Below are positions 10,432 through 20,516 of a DNA stretch of 64,000 nt, piece after piece. The stretch is from Entamoeba invadens IP1 (lineage: Eukaryota; Evosea; Mastigamoebida; Endamoebidae), in the NCBI RefSeq assembly GCF_000330505.1, contig NW_004440113.1:89103-153102 (forward strand), read 5' to 3'. The notes under the pieces were generated by a model, which saw nothing but the letters and a program-made list of their open reading frames with translations, searched no databases and had not been told where the DNA came from. Both the position numbers and the translations under genes were made by a program. The number at the start of each line of letters is the position of its first letter. Within the stretch, counting starts at the first letter, position 1.

Positions 10432-11040
10432 TTAGTGTTTATTGTGCTTTTTGTTTTGCTTCTTGTTTTGCTTTTTGTCTTCTTTCTTTTCGACTTTTTT
10501 GTCTTCCTTTTTCTCTTCTTTTTTGACTGGTTTCTTCTCCTCCTTCTTTTCAACCTTCTTCTCTTCCTTTGGGACTGGTTTTTTCTCTTCTTTTTTCTCT
10601 TCCTTTTTCTCAGCCTTCTTCTCTTCTTTCTTTTCGACTTTCTTCTCAGCCTTCTTCTCCTCTTTTGGTTTTTCTTCTTCCATCTTCTTTGCTGGAACGA
10701 ACTCACCGTTCTGATTTTCTTCTTCAGAAGAATCATCTTCTTCAAGACCTTCCATACCATCATCAGCGTATTGAGTGGCAAGTACATAGACAGTGCCTTT
10801 GCCTTCACAATAGAGTTTTGCGTCTTCGCCATAAATTGGAATTTCAAGAGAATGTTGTGGAATTTGTTCTGAAAGTGTCGCTAAGAGGATCTTGACGTCT
10901 TTCTCGCCTTCCTCGTCTTTTGTCTGTAAGAAGAGTTTTGTAGTCTCTTTGCCTTCGAGTGCAAGGTGGTGAATAGTAATTTCTCCTTCATTTGGAATGT
11001 CGACTGGTTTGGTGTTAACTTCAAAGTGTAATGTGGCCAT
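10432..11040 (-). CDS. Nucleoplasmin-like domain protein with Lys/Glu-rich tail
   Basis: A 202-residue protein. Residues 1-92 are a compact beta-rich domain. KLFLQTKDEEGEKDVKILLATLSEQ followed by IPIYGEDAKLYCEGKGTVYVLATQY matches the nucleoplasmin-like fold found at the N-terminus of nuclear FKBPs (FKBP39/46) and plant HD2 proteins. A short acidic tract follows (EGLEEDDSSEEE, about 97-108). The remaining 85 residues are an almost pure Lys/Glu repeat ending in Lys/Asn/His. The family forms pentamers that bind histones, so a nuclear histone-chaperone or nucleolar role is likely. No FKBP peptidyl-prolyl isomerase domain follows, unlike FKBP46. The repeat creates long false ORFs in the other frames. 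Confidence 0.65.
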   Translation of the reverse strand: MATLHFEVNTKPVDIPNEGEITIHHLALEGKETTKLFLQTKDEEGEKDVKILLATLSEQIPQHSLEIPIYGEDAKLYCEGKGTVYVLATQYADDGMEGLEEDDSSEEENQNGEFVPAKKMEEEKPKEEKKAEKKVEKKEEKKAEKKEEKKEEKKPVPKEEKKVEKKEEKKPVKKEEKKEDKKVEKKEDKKQNKKQNKKHNKH

Positions 11041-11397
11041 TGTTCTTTGAAGTTTGTCATCACCTTTTTATTCTTCTGAATTATTGGAGCAACGTGTCAC
11101 TCTTAACCCTTTTTGAGTGTCATTCTGGTCTGCATATAGTTTATATTATTATTAATGTATTATAATTATTAATTTATTCATATTGAATTGAAAAACAAGT
11201 TTGACGTATCAACACGTCGGTCTGTTTGTACCAATAATGATATATAGTAATTTATAACAATTTTGTCATTAAGTATAATTCATTAAAATAGATTTTTAGG
11301 GTTTGTAATTAATCTAATTATTGTATTTGATTTTTTTTTCATTCAGTTGTTAAAAAAAACTTGAATTTTGAATTTATAAAATACATTATATTTATTA
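11041..11397. other. Upstream intergenic of the nucleoplasmin-like gene
   Basis: AT-rich. It should contain the promoter of the minus-strand gene; no element is distinctive. Confidence 0.4.
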
Positions 11398-11628
11398 TAA
11401 AGAGCACCAGAAAACTGTCGTACAGCAGAAAATAGTCGTACACATGGTTTTAAGGTTTTTTTCTGTATAAAGTCGGGTTTTTATTTTTTCAAAACCCAAT
11501 TTTTTTTCTGATTGTTTAGTCAAATTTTATACGTGAAAAAATATTCCCGATTTTTTGGTTTTTTTGATACTAAAATCACAAGTGTACGACAATTTTCTTG
11601 CTGTAAGACTATTTTCTGTTGGTCTTTA
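11398..11628. mobile_element. 231-bp MITE with ~50-bp inverted repeats
   Basis: The left end reads TAAAGAGCACCAGAAAA and the right end, reverse-complemented, reads TAAAGACCAACAGAAAA. Similarity continues for about 50 bp (TCGTACAGC against TCTTACAGC, then TCGTACAC in both). TA dinucleotides flank both ends (11396-11397 and 11629-11630). There is no coding capacity. This fits a non-autonomous Tc1/mariner-type miniature element. Confidence 0.7.
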
Positions 11629-13096
11629 TATGGTATTAATTATGTCATAATATAAATTTAAACTCACTTGAAACATTTTTAGCACTGAGTCAGTCTTTTA
11701 AAGTTATAAGAAAGAAATGGCTACAATTATGTGAAAACAACGGGCATTAGGTTAATTGTGAAAAAAACTGAAACAATGAAATAATTTTCTAAGAGTGGTT
11801 ACTCGAAACATTACATTTCTTACAGTTTGATGAAATGTACTTGATAAAGTTAAAATAATGACTCTCTTTAATTTGTTTATATTTAATAAGAATTCCATAA
11901 TAATGACTTTTCTTTTATTTTTGTTCTGTTTTTGAATGAACAATTAATTGTTTGTGAAACATTAAAAGTACTCAACAAAACCACAATCAATAATGGACAA
12001 ATTGTTTGTTTTCACACACCATTTCAATATTTGTTAGCTAATTAGAATGGCTAGACGAAAAAAATAATAACACTTTTATTTAAAAATTAATGAACCCATT
12101 CGAAGCAACAAGCAAAAAAAACTTGTGTATAAATCGTTTTGATTAAATAATACGATGTGTATGAAATTTTTACATTGTGTATTATAAACTAACAATTTTT
12201 ATTTCAAATACAATATGCCAACCCAGTAGATTTTTAGGTATTATTTGTGAATTTACATGTTTATTTTTTTTCCAAAGAAACACTTTTTTATTTTGCCTGG
12301 TTTAGATCTGGAATGCCATCCATAATTAATTCGTCTAAAAAATGATAAAATAAATAACGACATTTTATTTAATAACAACTATTACAATAACAATTGTTTT
12401 ACTATTTGTTAATAGCATTCTTTAACTACTACAAATATCAGTTTCCTTTATAAATTGTTTATTACGAACTTTTCCTGATTTTTGTATATCAAAAGACCAA
12501 ATAGAACGAGAGACAACTTTTTTTAAACCAATAAACACAATTCTGCCTATTTTATTCAAAACTTCAAACAATCTTTTTGATTGTCCTTACGACGTTGTAG
12601 TTATAAGGACAAATTTCCTGATTTTTTACGTGTATATCATTTAAAACTGTTTTCACAAAAAAAGGTTTTCTGTTCTTTTCAAACCCTCTTGAAATTTCAA
12701 ACAATTTTTATCATATAGCCAATGACGTGTATTTCCTGATTATATATATACATTCATTTGCCACAACTTTTATTCTTTTTGTTTGAAATAAAAACAACTC
12801 TCACAATTCTATTTTCAGGTGACACTCGAAATTGTTGTCAATTGTGGCCTACGAAAGAGTACAATTGACTATTTTGTCCTACCATCTATTTTACTATAAT
12901 ATTATAACAAAATAACCATATTAATATTATTCAAAGACCAATAGAAAGGAAAGTGCCATTCTTTAGTGTGTATTATCATTGTTTCGTGTAAAACTACTCT
13001 ATTTTTGTCTTTGATGACAAAATTATGTCACAAAATCAGTTTTACTCCGGCAGTCGAAAAATAACTTTTAAAAACCCTTTTATCTTCTAAAACCAT
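11629..13096. other. AT-rich intergenic with a MITE-end remnant
   Basis: No gene is supported. At 11686-11706 the sequence GAGTCAGTCTTTTAAAGTTAT matches the left terminus of the MITE at 59542 at 20 of 21 positions. The phrase TTTCCTGATT recurs near 12472, 12613 and 12732. Confidence 0.45.
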
Positions 13097-13867
13097 ATGT
13101 CGTCTTGTGTAGTGGTGTGTCCAACTGATCTCCACGACTCTTCTCTTAGGAGCTTGAGCCCCTTCCCAAAAGTTACGTTACATTCACCACCCGACTCCGA
13201 CTTTTTAACTCCTATCATGCCAACCACTTTTAAAGCAAAGAGTCCTTTAGTCCTTAAAAATGCAACTGAAATGGAGAAGAAAGGCAAAGTGCACCCGATC
13301 GTTCCAATATTCAAGAAAGGTGCCTTCCTCAAAAATTTGAATGACAAGACAATAGAGGACTCTCCACTTTCTGATCGAGTCAAGGTCGAAAGACCTTCAT
13401 TTTCAACGTCACCTCTCATGTCAAAAATGAAGAACCCATTTGCACATATGAGAACGAGCTCAGCAACTTTAGAACAATCCGCAGTCAAAGTGGGGACGAT
13501 TGGAGTATCACCAGCAACTACTCCTTGGGCCGTCTATACACCAGTTCATGCAAAGAGTGAACACAGTGCAATTGATGATGTCAATCGAATGAAAATGACG
13601 AATTTCACTTCGCGCAGTCGTTATAAATTATCGCGCAGTGCAGAGTTGGAGAAGAACAAGATGAAAAGGAAGGTTGTACCTCAAGTGATGTTCCCCAAGT
13701 TAAAAGAGTCACATTTGTTCGATGAAGTTGTCGTGAAGAAGAATGACGACTTCTCCAACTTAACATTCGCGTTGTGCCACTTCGACCAAATAAAGAACGA
13801 ACAGAAGACAACGATGAAGATCACTTCGTTCGCCGAAGAGGACAACAACGTCTGTTTTATGATGTAG
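13097..13867 (+). CDS. Unknown Ser/Lys-rich protein
   Basis: A 256-residue protein starting at ATG. It is basic, rich in Ser, Thr, Pro and Lys, and mostly predicted disordered, with several SP/TP dipeptides (LSPFPK, TPIMPT, SPLVLK, VSPATTPW) that could be proline-directed kinase sites. A more ordered C-terminal segment (LFDEVVVKKNDDFSNLTFAL) precedes a hydrophobic CFMM end. No catalytic motif, signal peptide or membrane segment is present. Codon composition is clearly coding and richer in G+C than the flanks. The gene is convergent with the glycosyltransferase at 14020, only about 150 bp away. I do not recognise a family; a regulatory or scaffold protein is one possibility. Confidence 0.65.
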   Translation: MSSCVVVCPTDLHDSSLRSLSPFPKVTLHSPPDSDFLTPIMPTTFKAKSPLVLKNATEMEKKGKVHPIVPIFKKGAFLKNLNDKTIEDSPLSDRVKVERPSFSTSPLMSKMKNPFAHMRTSSATLEQSAVKVGTIGVSPATTPWAVYTPVHAKSEHSAIDDVNRMKMTNFTSRSRYKLSRSAELEKNKMKRKVVPQVMFPKLKESHLFDEVVVKKNDDFSNLTFALCHFDQIKNEQKTTMKITSFAEEDNNVCFMM

Positions 13868-14019
13868 AGTCTACTTATTTATTCTAATTTATTTATTATT
13901 AAAGTACTATTGTATTGTATATGTTTATACCATTGAATTATAATAATTAAACTAATATTAACTTACTAGATGTTTGTGTAATACAACAATGGAGTGAATT
14001 GAAAAGTAACAAAGTCTTT

Positions 14020-15021
14020 TCAATTGACGAAATGCCCATCAGCTATTCTTCTCTCCAAGATTTTAGTTTGGTTCAGTCGACCACGTTGGTCATGGAAGAC
14101 CATGTAATCTCCGTAATGCGTTCCAGTGTTTCCGCCCCACTTTTCTGGTGTCACAAAATAGAGTTTGTTGTTAGTAGTAGTGTAGTATTTGTATAGAAAA
14201 TGGCCGAAGCCGGGGTCTTCCAGTGAGCTTGGAGCAATAGTATAATAGTTTTCCCAAGACGCAATGAAGTCGATGATATCACTCGACCATATAGAAAGAT
14301 ATCCGGCTGGGAAGAAGAAGTACTTTTTGATGTTAATAGCGAGTGGGTCGTAGTATTTGTTCTTTACATTTTTGTTAGGGCGGTGTCTTACAAACTCTCC
14401 GACGACGGTGTTCTTCTTAGGGAGACTGACTAAGAGATCGGCAAGGGTGTCCACTGTCACAATGATTTCGTCGTCGACTCTGGAGTAAAACAGATAGTCT
14501 GGGAAGAGTGTTTTTGCTAATATATAAGCGTTGACATTCTTCTGTTGTAGTGTGAACCAGTGCTCTTTCAAATTTGGCATTTCAATGTAATACAAGTCGT
14601 GATATGTGTTATTCAGACTCGAGACTATTCCAGTCATATTCTTCTTCTCGACTGTTTCCCTCACTAACACAAAGATGCACTTCATCCCAAATTCGTTTTG
14701 GTACTGGGGATTACACCATGTCTGTCGTGTTTTCTCCACGTGATGTAACTTACTAGGAATGGTGTGTATGATAGCCAAAAAGAGTTTATCGGGGTAGAAC
14801 GTGTTCTTATAGTGTTGAGGTATGCCAAGACTTTCGTTCAAGTCGGCGTACGAGTAAACGTCCACTTCATCGGGGTAGTCCTCGTCAACACTAAATTTGT
14901 CGCCATAGAAACTATTGACGTATTGCCGTTGATCATTTGTGATATACTTCCCCAACACACACAAGAAACTCAATAACACAAGAATAGCCACGTCCCTTGC
15001 TCTTTTCATTGTGTGTTGCAT
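14020..15021 (-). CDS. GT31-type (beta-1,3-galactosyltransferase-like) glycosyltransferase
   Basis: A 333-residue type II membrane or secretory protein. A hydrophobic segment at about 11-24 is a signal anchor, or a signal peptide if the start is Met5. LFLAIIHTIPSKLHHVEKTRQTW (80-102) is the family's opening strand and the conserved RxxxRxTW-like helix. FYSRVDDEIIV (179-189) contains the DxD-type metal and UDP-sugar site. AGYLSIWSSDII and the EDPGFGHFLY block (EDVxxG in the family) lie further on. The protein should transfer a sugar from a UDP donor in the Golgi or ER lumen; the exact sugar is unknown. It has N-glycosylation sequons. A TATA-like element close to the first ATG makes Met5 (15009) the likelier start. 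Confidence 0.75.
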   Translation of the reverse strand: MQHTMKRARDVAILVLLSFLCVLGKYITNDQRQYVNSFYGDKFSVDEDYPDEVDVYSYADLNESLGIPQHYKNTFYPDKLFLAIIHTIPSKLHHVEKTRQTWCNPQYQNEFGMKCIFVLVRETVEKKNMTGIVSSLNNTYHDLYYIEMPNLKEHWFTLQQKNVNAYILAKTLFPDYLFYSRVDDEIIVTVDTLADLLVSLPKKNTVVGEFVRHRPNKNVKNKYYDPLAINIKKYFFFPAGYLSIWSSDIIDFIASWENYYTIAPSSLEDPGFGHFLYKYYTTTNNKLYFVTPEKWGGNTGTHYGDYMVFHDQRGRLNQTKILERRIADGHFVN

Positions 15022-15033
15022 TGTTCAAGTTGT

Positions 15034-15044
15034 CTCTTTAAATC
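15034..15044 (-). promoter_or_regulatory. TATA-like element of the glycosyltransferase gene
   Basis: Reads GATTTAAAGAG on the minus strand, 13 nt upstream of the first ATG and 25 nt upstream of the second. It resembles the element before the alkyl sulfatase gene (TATTTAAAG). Confidence 0.4.
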
Positions 15045-15349
15045 TACCTTGTTGACTTTACTCATCATTTCCTTCTCTTTTATTAGTCTCTTTATAAATC
15101 ACTGTATTACAATTAATTAACTATAATACAGTGATTATTATAATATTATAATTATATTATAATAGTATTTGATAAACAAACTAGAGTTATGGTAAAAATA
15201 ACTAATTAATTTTTTAGAATCAGTTTTTTCCAGAAAACTCGTCTTAATTTGTGAAACCCTTGTTTTTGGGAGAAAACAGTTCGACATTTTAAGTCGACGT
15301 CCTCAAACTTGCACAAGGGTTTAAAGAACTTGAAAATGCGCGCAATAGA
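15045..15349. other. Divergent promoter region
   Basis: Intergenic between the glycosyltransferase and the SRPK gene. It includes AT dyads at 15120-15165. Confidence 0.5.
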
Positions 15350-16474
15350 ATGGACCCCCATTACGACTCGGACTCTGACTCGTTGAGTGATATGGATGAG
15401 GAGGACGACGTCGAGGACGTCAGTGACTATCGGTATGGTGGGTATCACCAAGTGCGGTTGAATGAAGTCTTCAATAAGAAGTATGTAGTGAAAGAGAAGT
15501 TGGGGTGGGGGCATTTTTCGACGGTGTGGCTGGTAGAATACACCGATCAAGTGACTGGGGCGACGTGCAATGGAGCGATGAAAGTCGTGAGATCAGCACA
15601 GAAGTACACTGAGACTGCCAAAGACGAGATCGAGATCTTAAGGAAGATTTCCGTGAACGATCCGAATATGAGATATTACTGTTTACATCTAATCGACTCT
15701 TTTCAACACCGGGGATTGAATGGAATTCATATGTGTATAGTTACACAAGTTGGTGGGTCGAATTTATTATCACTCATTCGACTATATCACTACAGGGGAA
15801 TCCCTTTGGACATCACTAAAGAGATTTCTAAACAAGTGTTAATAGCTTTGAACTACTTACACACCGTCTGCGGTCTTATTCACACCGACTTGAAACCAGA
15901 GAACGTCCTCTTGAACTTCATCATCGATATCAATCACGTGAAGAAAAGATCAATGGTCCCCCCAGCACAGAACATTCAAGTGATGCTTGCTGACTTCGGT
16001 AATGCTAATTGGGTCAATGAACGATTCACTAATGACATCCAAACGCGACAATATAGATGCCCAGAAGTCATGTTGGGATTACACTGGGGATGTCCCGCTG
16101 ATATCTGGTCACACGCGTGCGTCATATTCGAATTGCTGACGGGAGACTTCTTGTTCTCTCCAAAACAGACAATGCAATACAGTAAAGTCGAAGATCACTT
16201 TGCGTTGTTCATCGAGTTACTCGGACCACTCCCGAAAGAAATGATTGACAAAAGTCCTGTAAAGAGAAAATACTTCACGTCCGATTATGTACTGAAAAAG
16301 ATCCCAAACACACACCTCAAATTCTGGGCACTCAATATGGTGTTGACAGAGAAATATAAATTCCCACAGACCGAGGCTACGAGAATCGCAGAATTGTTAC
16401 TTCCTATGCTTAGATATAATGAAAATGAAAGAGCAACGGCGGCCCAATGCCTCGAAAATAAATGGTTTTTGTAA
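15350..16474 (+). CDS. SRPK-family serine/arginine-rich protein kinase
   Basis: A 374-residue kinase. The N-terminus is acidic (DSDSDSLSDMDEEDD) and leads to DYRYGGYHQV, the hallmark entry of SRPKs (DYCxGGYHPV). The glycine loop LGWGHFSTV is at 51-59, the ATP-binding Lys in GAMKVV at 78, the catalytic loop HTDLKPEN at 178-185 and DFG at 215-217. DIQTRQYRCPEV (229-240) is the SRPK substrate-side motif. The split kinase with a long spacer of human SRPKs is here reduced to a short insert (about 190-208), as in small SRPKs. Family members phosphorylate RS-domain splicing factors in cytosol and nucleus. This fits a genome with many introns. No intron is needed in this gene. Confidence 0.9.
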   Translation: MDPHYDSDSDSLSDMDEEDDVEDVSDYRYGGYHQVRLNEVFNKKYVVKEKLGWGHFSTVWLVEYTDQVTGATCNGAMKVVRSAQKYTETAKDEIEILRKISVNDPNMRYYCLHLIDSFQHRGLNGIHMCIVTQVGGSNLLSLIRLYHYRGIPLDITKEISKQVLIALNYLHTVCGLIHTDLKPENVLLNFIIDINHVKKRSMVPPAQNIQVMLADFGNANWVNERFTNDIQTRQYRCPEVMLGLHWGCPADIWSHACVIFELLTGDFLFSPKQTMQYSKVEDHFALFIELLGPLPKEMIDKSPVKRKYFTSDYVLKKIPNTHLKFWALNMVLTEKYKFPQTEATRIAELLLPMLRYNENERATAAQCLENKWFL

Positions 16475-16681
16475 GTGTCTATTTGTGTGGTTTTCGTTGT
16501 CTGCTTGTGGTACGCTTGTTAGTTTTAATTATAATAAAGTATAGTAATACTTTTAACGGAATCTAGTTTTCGTTCTTTCTTTATATTATAGAGAAAAAAA
16601 TATGAAAACAAAAAATGGTCTCCGATATAAGTAGTATTATATCAAATAATTTAATTTATTATTAAAATAATATAGTACAAG
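16475..16681. other. Intergenic after SRPK
   Basis: AT-rich, nothing recognised. Confidence 0.4.
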
Positions 16682-16787
16682 CCAATAAATGGAAGTAAAA
16701 AACTACGAAATAAAAAGTCCAATTTATCTAATATTTTGGGATGAAAGCCACTTTCATCCCAAAAGTTACTTTTTTACTATTGGATAA
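16682..16787. repeat. ~105-bp foldback with a perfect 14-bp hairpin
   Basis: The core 16734..16764 is TTTTGGGATGAAAG, loop CCA, CTTTCATCCCAAAA: a perfect 14-bp stem. Outside it CCAATA and GTAAAAAA (left) face TTTTTTAC and TATTGG (right), so the whole region can fold back. It may be a small inverted-repeat element or an RNA-level structure upstream of the secreted protein gene. Confidence 0.6.
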
Positions 16788-16953
16788 TAGTTATTTTATG
16801 CAGAAATGGGAAACTGGTTCAGAAAAAAAAAAGAATAGGTTAAATATAGATACAAAATACACTTTCAAATATAATTAAAGATATAGTTAATTTATAGTAC
16901 TATCTAGTTGTTTTAGTTGATGCGCAAAATTGAAAGTTGAACTTAATAAAGTA

Positions 16954-17908
16954 ATGGTTGTCTCATTTCTCATACTATTGATATTGAACGTTTTTGCACT
17001 CGATGGAGTTGTCAACGAATATTATAAAGCGGAATTCATCGACACCAAGGTACAATACACTTTCGATTTAAACGGAGAAACACACTGGTTCAATTTGTTT
17101 AACTGCGAAGAGGGAAATTGTTTGTCTTTATTGTGTAGCAGTGGATGTGATACATTAAATACAATGTACTTTTTATGATAATACACTAATAAACAGACTT
17201 GGCGATAACCGTACAAACTTATACCGCTGGTAATATTCTTTCCACCTCATACACAATCCCAATTGCGACTTCCGTGACGCAACCTATAGAAAACTCTTAT
17301 AAAACGTTTGTTGTGGTAAACAATCATTTACAAATTTAAAACATTAATAATACAAAGAAATATTAAAACTGATTTGTAGAGTCGTGTCGATAAACGAGTG
17401 CAGTAAACAATTAGCTAAATACTGTGATGGTGTCATTCAAATGAGTACATCCCGAAGGTCATTCATTCAAACTTCATTTACGCCGAAAGTTGCGACTAAG
17501 TCGTTGACCCAAACAGACGACCCCGACAAAACACACAAGACCGGAGAACACCCCGTGTATGCAATGTGGGACTTGTTGAGAGACAATGACTCTCAGATCA
17601 TCACAAAGGAAAGCACTCAATTTAAAATGAAACTGTTGGCTAACACTGAAAACCCAATTATGGGATCAATCTGTTTACTCGCTAATGTCGCGGAGATGTC
17701 AACGAATTCATATGTGATGTTCCCACAAGACAACATGAGTCTGGCGATGATTAACTTCAACTTACCAAACACAAAGAACCAATATCTGTTATATGTGACG
17801 GCGGAGATACCGGGCTATTTCCCTTACTATTACAACTACATCGTTGTGCAGTCTGCTGCAGTTGAGTACTTTGTGTTGCTTGCGATGTGCGTCTTTATGT
17901 TGTTCTAA
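16954..17908 (+). CDS. Three-exon secreted or membrane-anchored protein
   Basis: Exons 16954..17119, 17197..17305 and 17380..17908 give 267 residues. Both introns start GTTTGT (77 bp ending CAG, 74 bp ending TAG), and phases 1 and 2 join without breaking the frame. The restored middle exon encodes LAITVQTYTAGNIL and onward, which is missed if exons are read separately. Residues 1-16 (MVVSFLILLILNVFAL) are a signal peptide. The C-terminus is a short hydrophobic stretch (VEYFVLLAMCVFMLF) with nothing after it. That is the pattern of a GPI-attachment signal or a tail-anchored segment. The body looks beta-rich, with paired Cys. The function is not recognised; a surface protein is likely. Confidence 0.75.
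17120..17196 (+). other. Intron 1 of the secreted protein gene
   Basis: 77 bp, GTTTGT donor and AACAG acceptor. Removal joins phase 1 to phase 1 and avoids an in-frame stop. Confidence 0.75.
17306..17379 (+). other. Intron 2 of the secreted protein gene
   Basis: 74 bp, GTTTGT donor and TTTGTAG acceptor, phase 2. Confidence 0.85.
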
Positions 17909-17969
17909 GTCACTTCTTTTTGTGTTATTGAATTACAGATATACGTAATAAACAAATGAATGCGATAGA

Positions 17970-18386
17970 TCACTTATATACGTACACACAGAATTGAACT
18001 TGTGTCGACCGTTTGCCATCTTCCTCAAACTGCAAGTAAAAGTAATACCACCCACCAAGTCGCCACCACGAGTGGATTTGGTTTTCTAAAGTAATGGTGT
18101 GTGTCCCAGGCTTTGTAGGAGTGTTTATTTGTGTACTCAATTCTACATCACTGAAGTAATACCGAGCCGCACAAGATTTTGCAGTTTTCCAGGAGAGTGA
18201 TAAATCCTGCAAGCCATAGTTGCTTGTGAATGTCACATTGATAGTGAAATTCTCATAAATTTTAAATGTCGGTGGGTTGATTTCAATTTTGTCAATTATA
18301 ACAGCACCTTGGTCGACATTGAAAATGGTCATTGTGTAATCAACTTCACTACCGTATGATAGAACAACCAACAAAATGATCAACAT
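17970..18386 (-). CDS. Small secreted beta-rich protein, possible ML lipid-binding domain
   Basis: A 138-residue protein with a short signal peptide (MLIILLVVLSYGSE). The body alternates short beta strands and has sequons in NFTINVTF. The second half reads PGTHTITL, then GGWYYFYLQFEEDGK, then VQFCVYVYK. This order (PGxYxxxL, a GWYY strand, DEDGK, VQF ending) resembles the MD-2-related lipid-recognition (ML) domain of NPC2/GM2-activator-type proteins, and the length fits. Only two of the usual disulfide cysteines are present, so the assignment is tentative. If correct, it would bind lipid in the lumen or outside the cell. It is convergent with the neighbouring secreted protein gene, with a 61-bp gap. 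Confidence 0.55.
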   Translation of the reverse strand: MLIILLVVLSYGSEVDYTMTIFNVDQGAVIIDKIEINPPTFKIYENFTINVTFTSNYGLQDLSLSWKTAKSCAARYYFSDVELSTQINTPTKPGTHTITLENQIHSWWRLGGWYYFYLQFEEDGKRSTQVQFCVYVYK

Positions 18387-20516
18387 TTACACAACTGAGT
18401 TTTGTTCATCATCCTTTTCAATAAAATATAATGAAAACAAAAACCACAAAGTCCGCACAGAGGTTAAAGTAATCACTCATCTTCATGGAGGTCTTTATTC
18501 TCAAAGAATCAATGTTTTTCAAAAAATAGTCAACATTACACATTGACCATTTTTTACTCGTTATATATCATAACCGAAACTGGAGTTAAAAACTAACAAA
18601 TTTGTTCTATTATATAATTTGTTTTCCAATTTTATTTAAACTTCCCTGATAGTTTTTTTATAATTATTTATAGTATATATACCAATTATTATTTTTATTG
18701 AATAAAAAAAATAAAAAAAGAAAAAAAATAAAAATAATCGGTTTTATTATAATAACAAATAACAAAAATCTATTTTTAATTTATGTAAAATAATTATTTG
18801 TCGCCGAATTATAACAATTTTTATTTGTAGAAATAGAATAATTCTGTTAAAAAACTATATATTATAGTATTATATATCATAAATATAATAAATTTAAAAA
18901 TTATTGTTATTTAAAATATTTTATCGTTTTTGTTTTTAATTGAAAAAAAGAATTAAAACAATTGTTAATTATTAAATTACAAAACAACTATTATATAATT
19001 AAAAAAAAAAACTACACTATTTCGAAAAATACAGTATTGTCATTTCGCCTTATGCAAAACTGTTCCTTATGTAAGTCTTTTGAATAAATTTTTTAATTAA
19101 ATTAAACCATTTTATAATTTAATTAAAAATTATTGTCATGTTTTATATTGTGTTGGTTCGAAATTATTAAACTATAAAATAGTTTAACTGAATTAAATTT
19201 TATTTATAAAAGTCTAACATAAGACTTAGTGACTGTTATTTGTTTTATATTATTATCACAATCACAAAAAAAATATTTCTTATATTTATTTTTTTTCATT
19301 TTTTTTAAAGTCTTTTGATGATTAATTATATATTAATAATATATTAATAATATATTAATTATATAAAAAAATTGATATAAAAAATGATTATTTTAGTTTT
19401 GATTTCTATTTATAAAAATTAAAAAAATTAAACATTAGAAATAAACATGGTTCTTTAATCGGTCATTCGTTAATTATAAAAATTATTAAATACTATTTAT
19501 CTTTATTATATACAATAAAAAATATGACACATAATTAATATATTCTATAGTTAATTTTTCAATAATAAATACTAATAATTAAAACTACTTAAATTGTCTG
19601 GAATAAAGTCAACTTCTCAAAGAAAAAATTAAATATGTACTTAATATAGAAAAAATAGTTAAGACTTAAAAAAAAAAACTATAAAAACTAAACCATAAAT
19701 TAACCATTTTAACATGATGATATAAATAATAAAAATACTTTTGAAGGTGAAAAACCAAAAATAAATAAATCTCATTTTTTACTAATTCGCAATTATTAAA
19801 AACTTGATACTTTTTAATAATTTATTATTTAAACTTTTTTTTCTAAAATGACACAAACCTGTCAAAAACGTTGTTTATTATTAATAGTTGTCTGTCCATT
19901 TTTTCAACCAATAAAAATGAAATAGATCGAGAAGTTGTATCTAACACCCCATAATCATTGTTTTACTTTAAAAAAAAATTAACATTTTTACTCAATTCTT
20001 TTTCTTTTTAAACATTTTCATTATATTTTTTTGTCTTGCTATCTAATTTATTAGACTCTGATAAAAAATATTCAAATAATTATATGTTGATTAAAAATTT
20101 ACTTATAATTATTTTATATCAGAGCAAAAATGAAAGCGAGCGTTAATAAAAAATCTGACAGTTACTGCGAAAAAAAAAGATGGTGTTTTGATTCAATAAA
20201 CACGAAAAAAATCCATTTGAAAACACATTTTAATTATTAGGTTAAATTTAAAATACAACAATACTGTATTATTCAATTCAAAAAATATATTAGGTAAATG
20301 ATTGACTATAAAAGCATAATTCCAGGCATTTCATTGAATAACAAAATCTTTATTTTTGGTTGTTTCACCTAACGGCTGAAGCATATTTAGTTTGTTCACT
20401 TCTCCCAAATCTTCCACAATATTTAAGTTGAATCAAATATCGAAATTTTATTGACCTTTTTACTTTTCGAATTATTCGTTCATTAAACACATCTTGTTGC
20501 CACATTTAATACTAAC
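18387..20516. other. 2.1-kb AT-rich gene-free region
   Basis: Almost pure A/T with long A and T runs. No coding signal on either strand and no inverted-repeat element recognised. Confidence 0.6.

Noticed and set aside
10435..10895. Several long plus-strand frames across the nucleoplasmin-like gene
   Set aside because: They are Phe/Ser/Leu-rich by-products of the Lys/Glu repeat on the true strand.
12593..12620. GTCCTTA/TAAGGAC short hairpin
   Set aside because: Only a 7-bp stem with a long loop; within chance expectation for this window.
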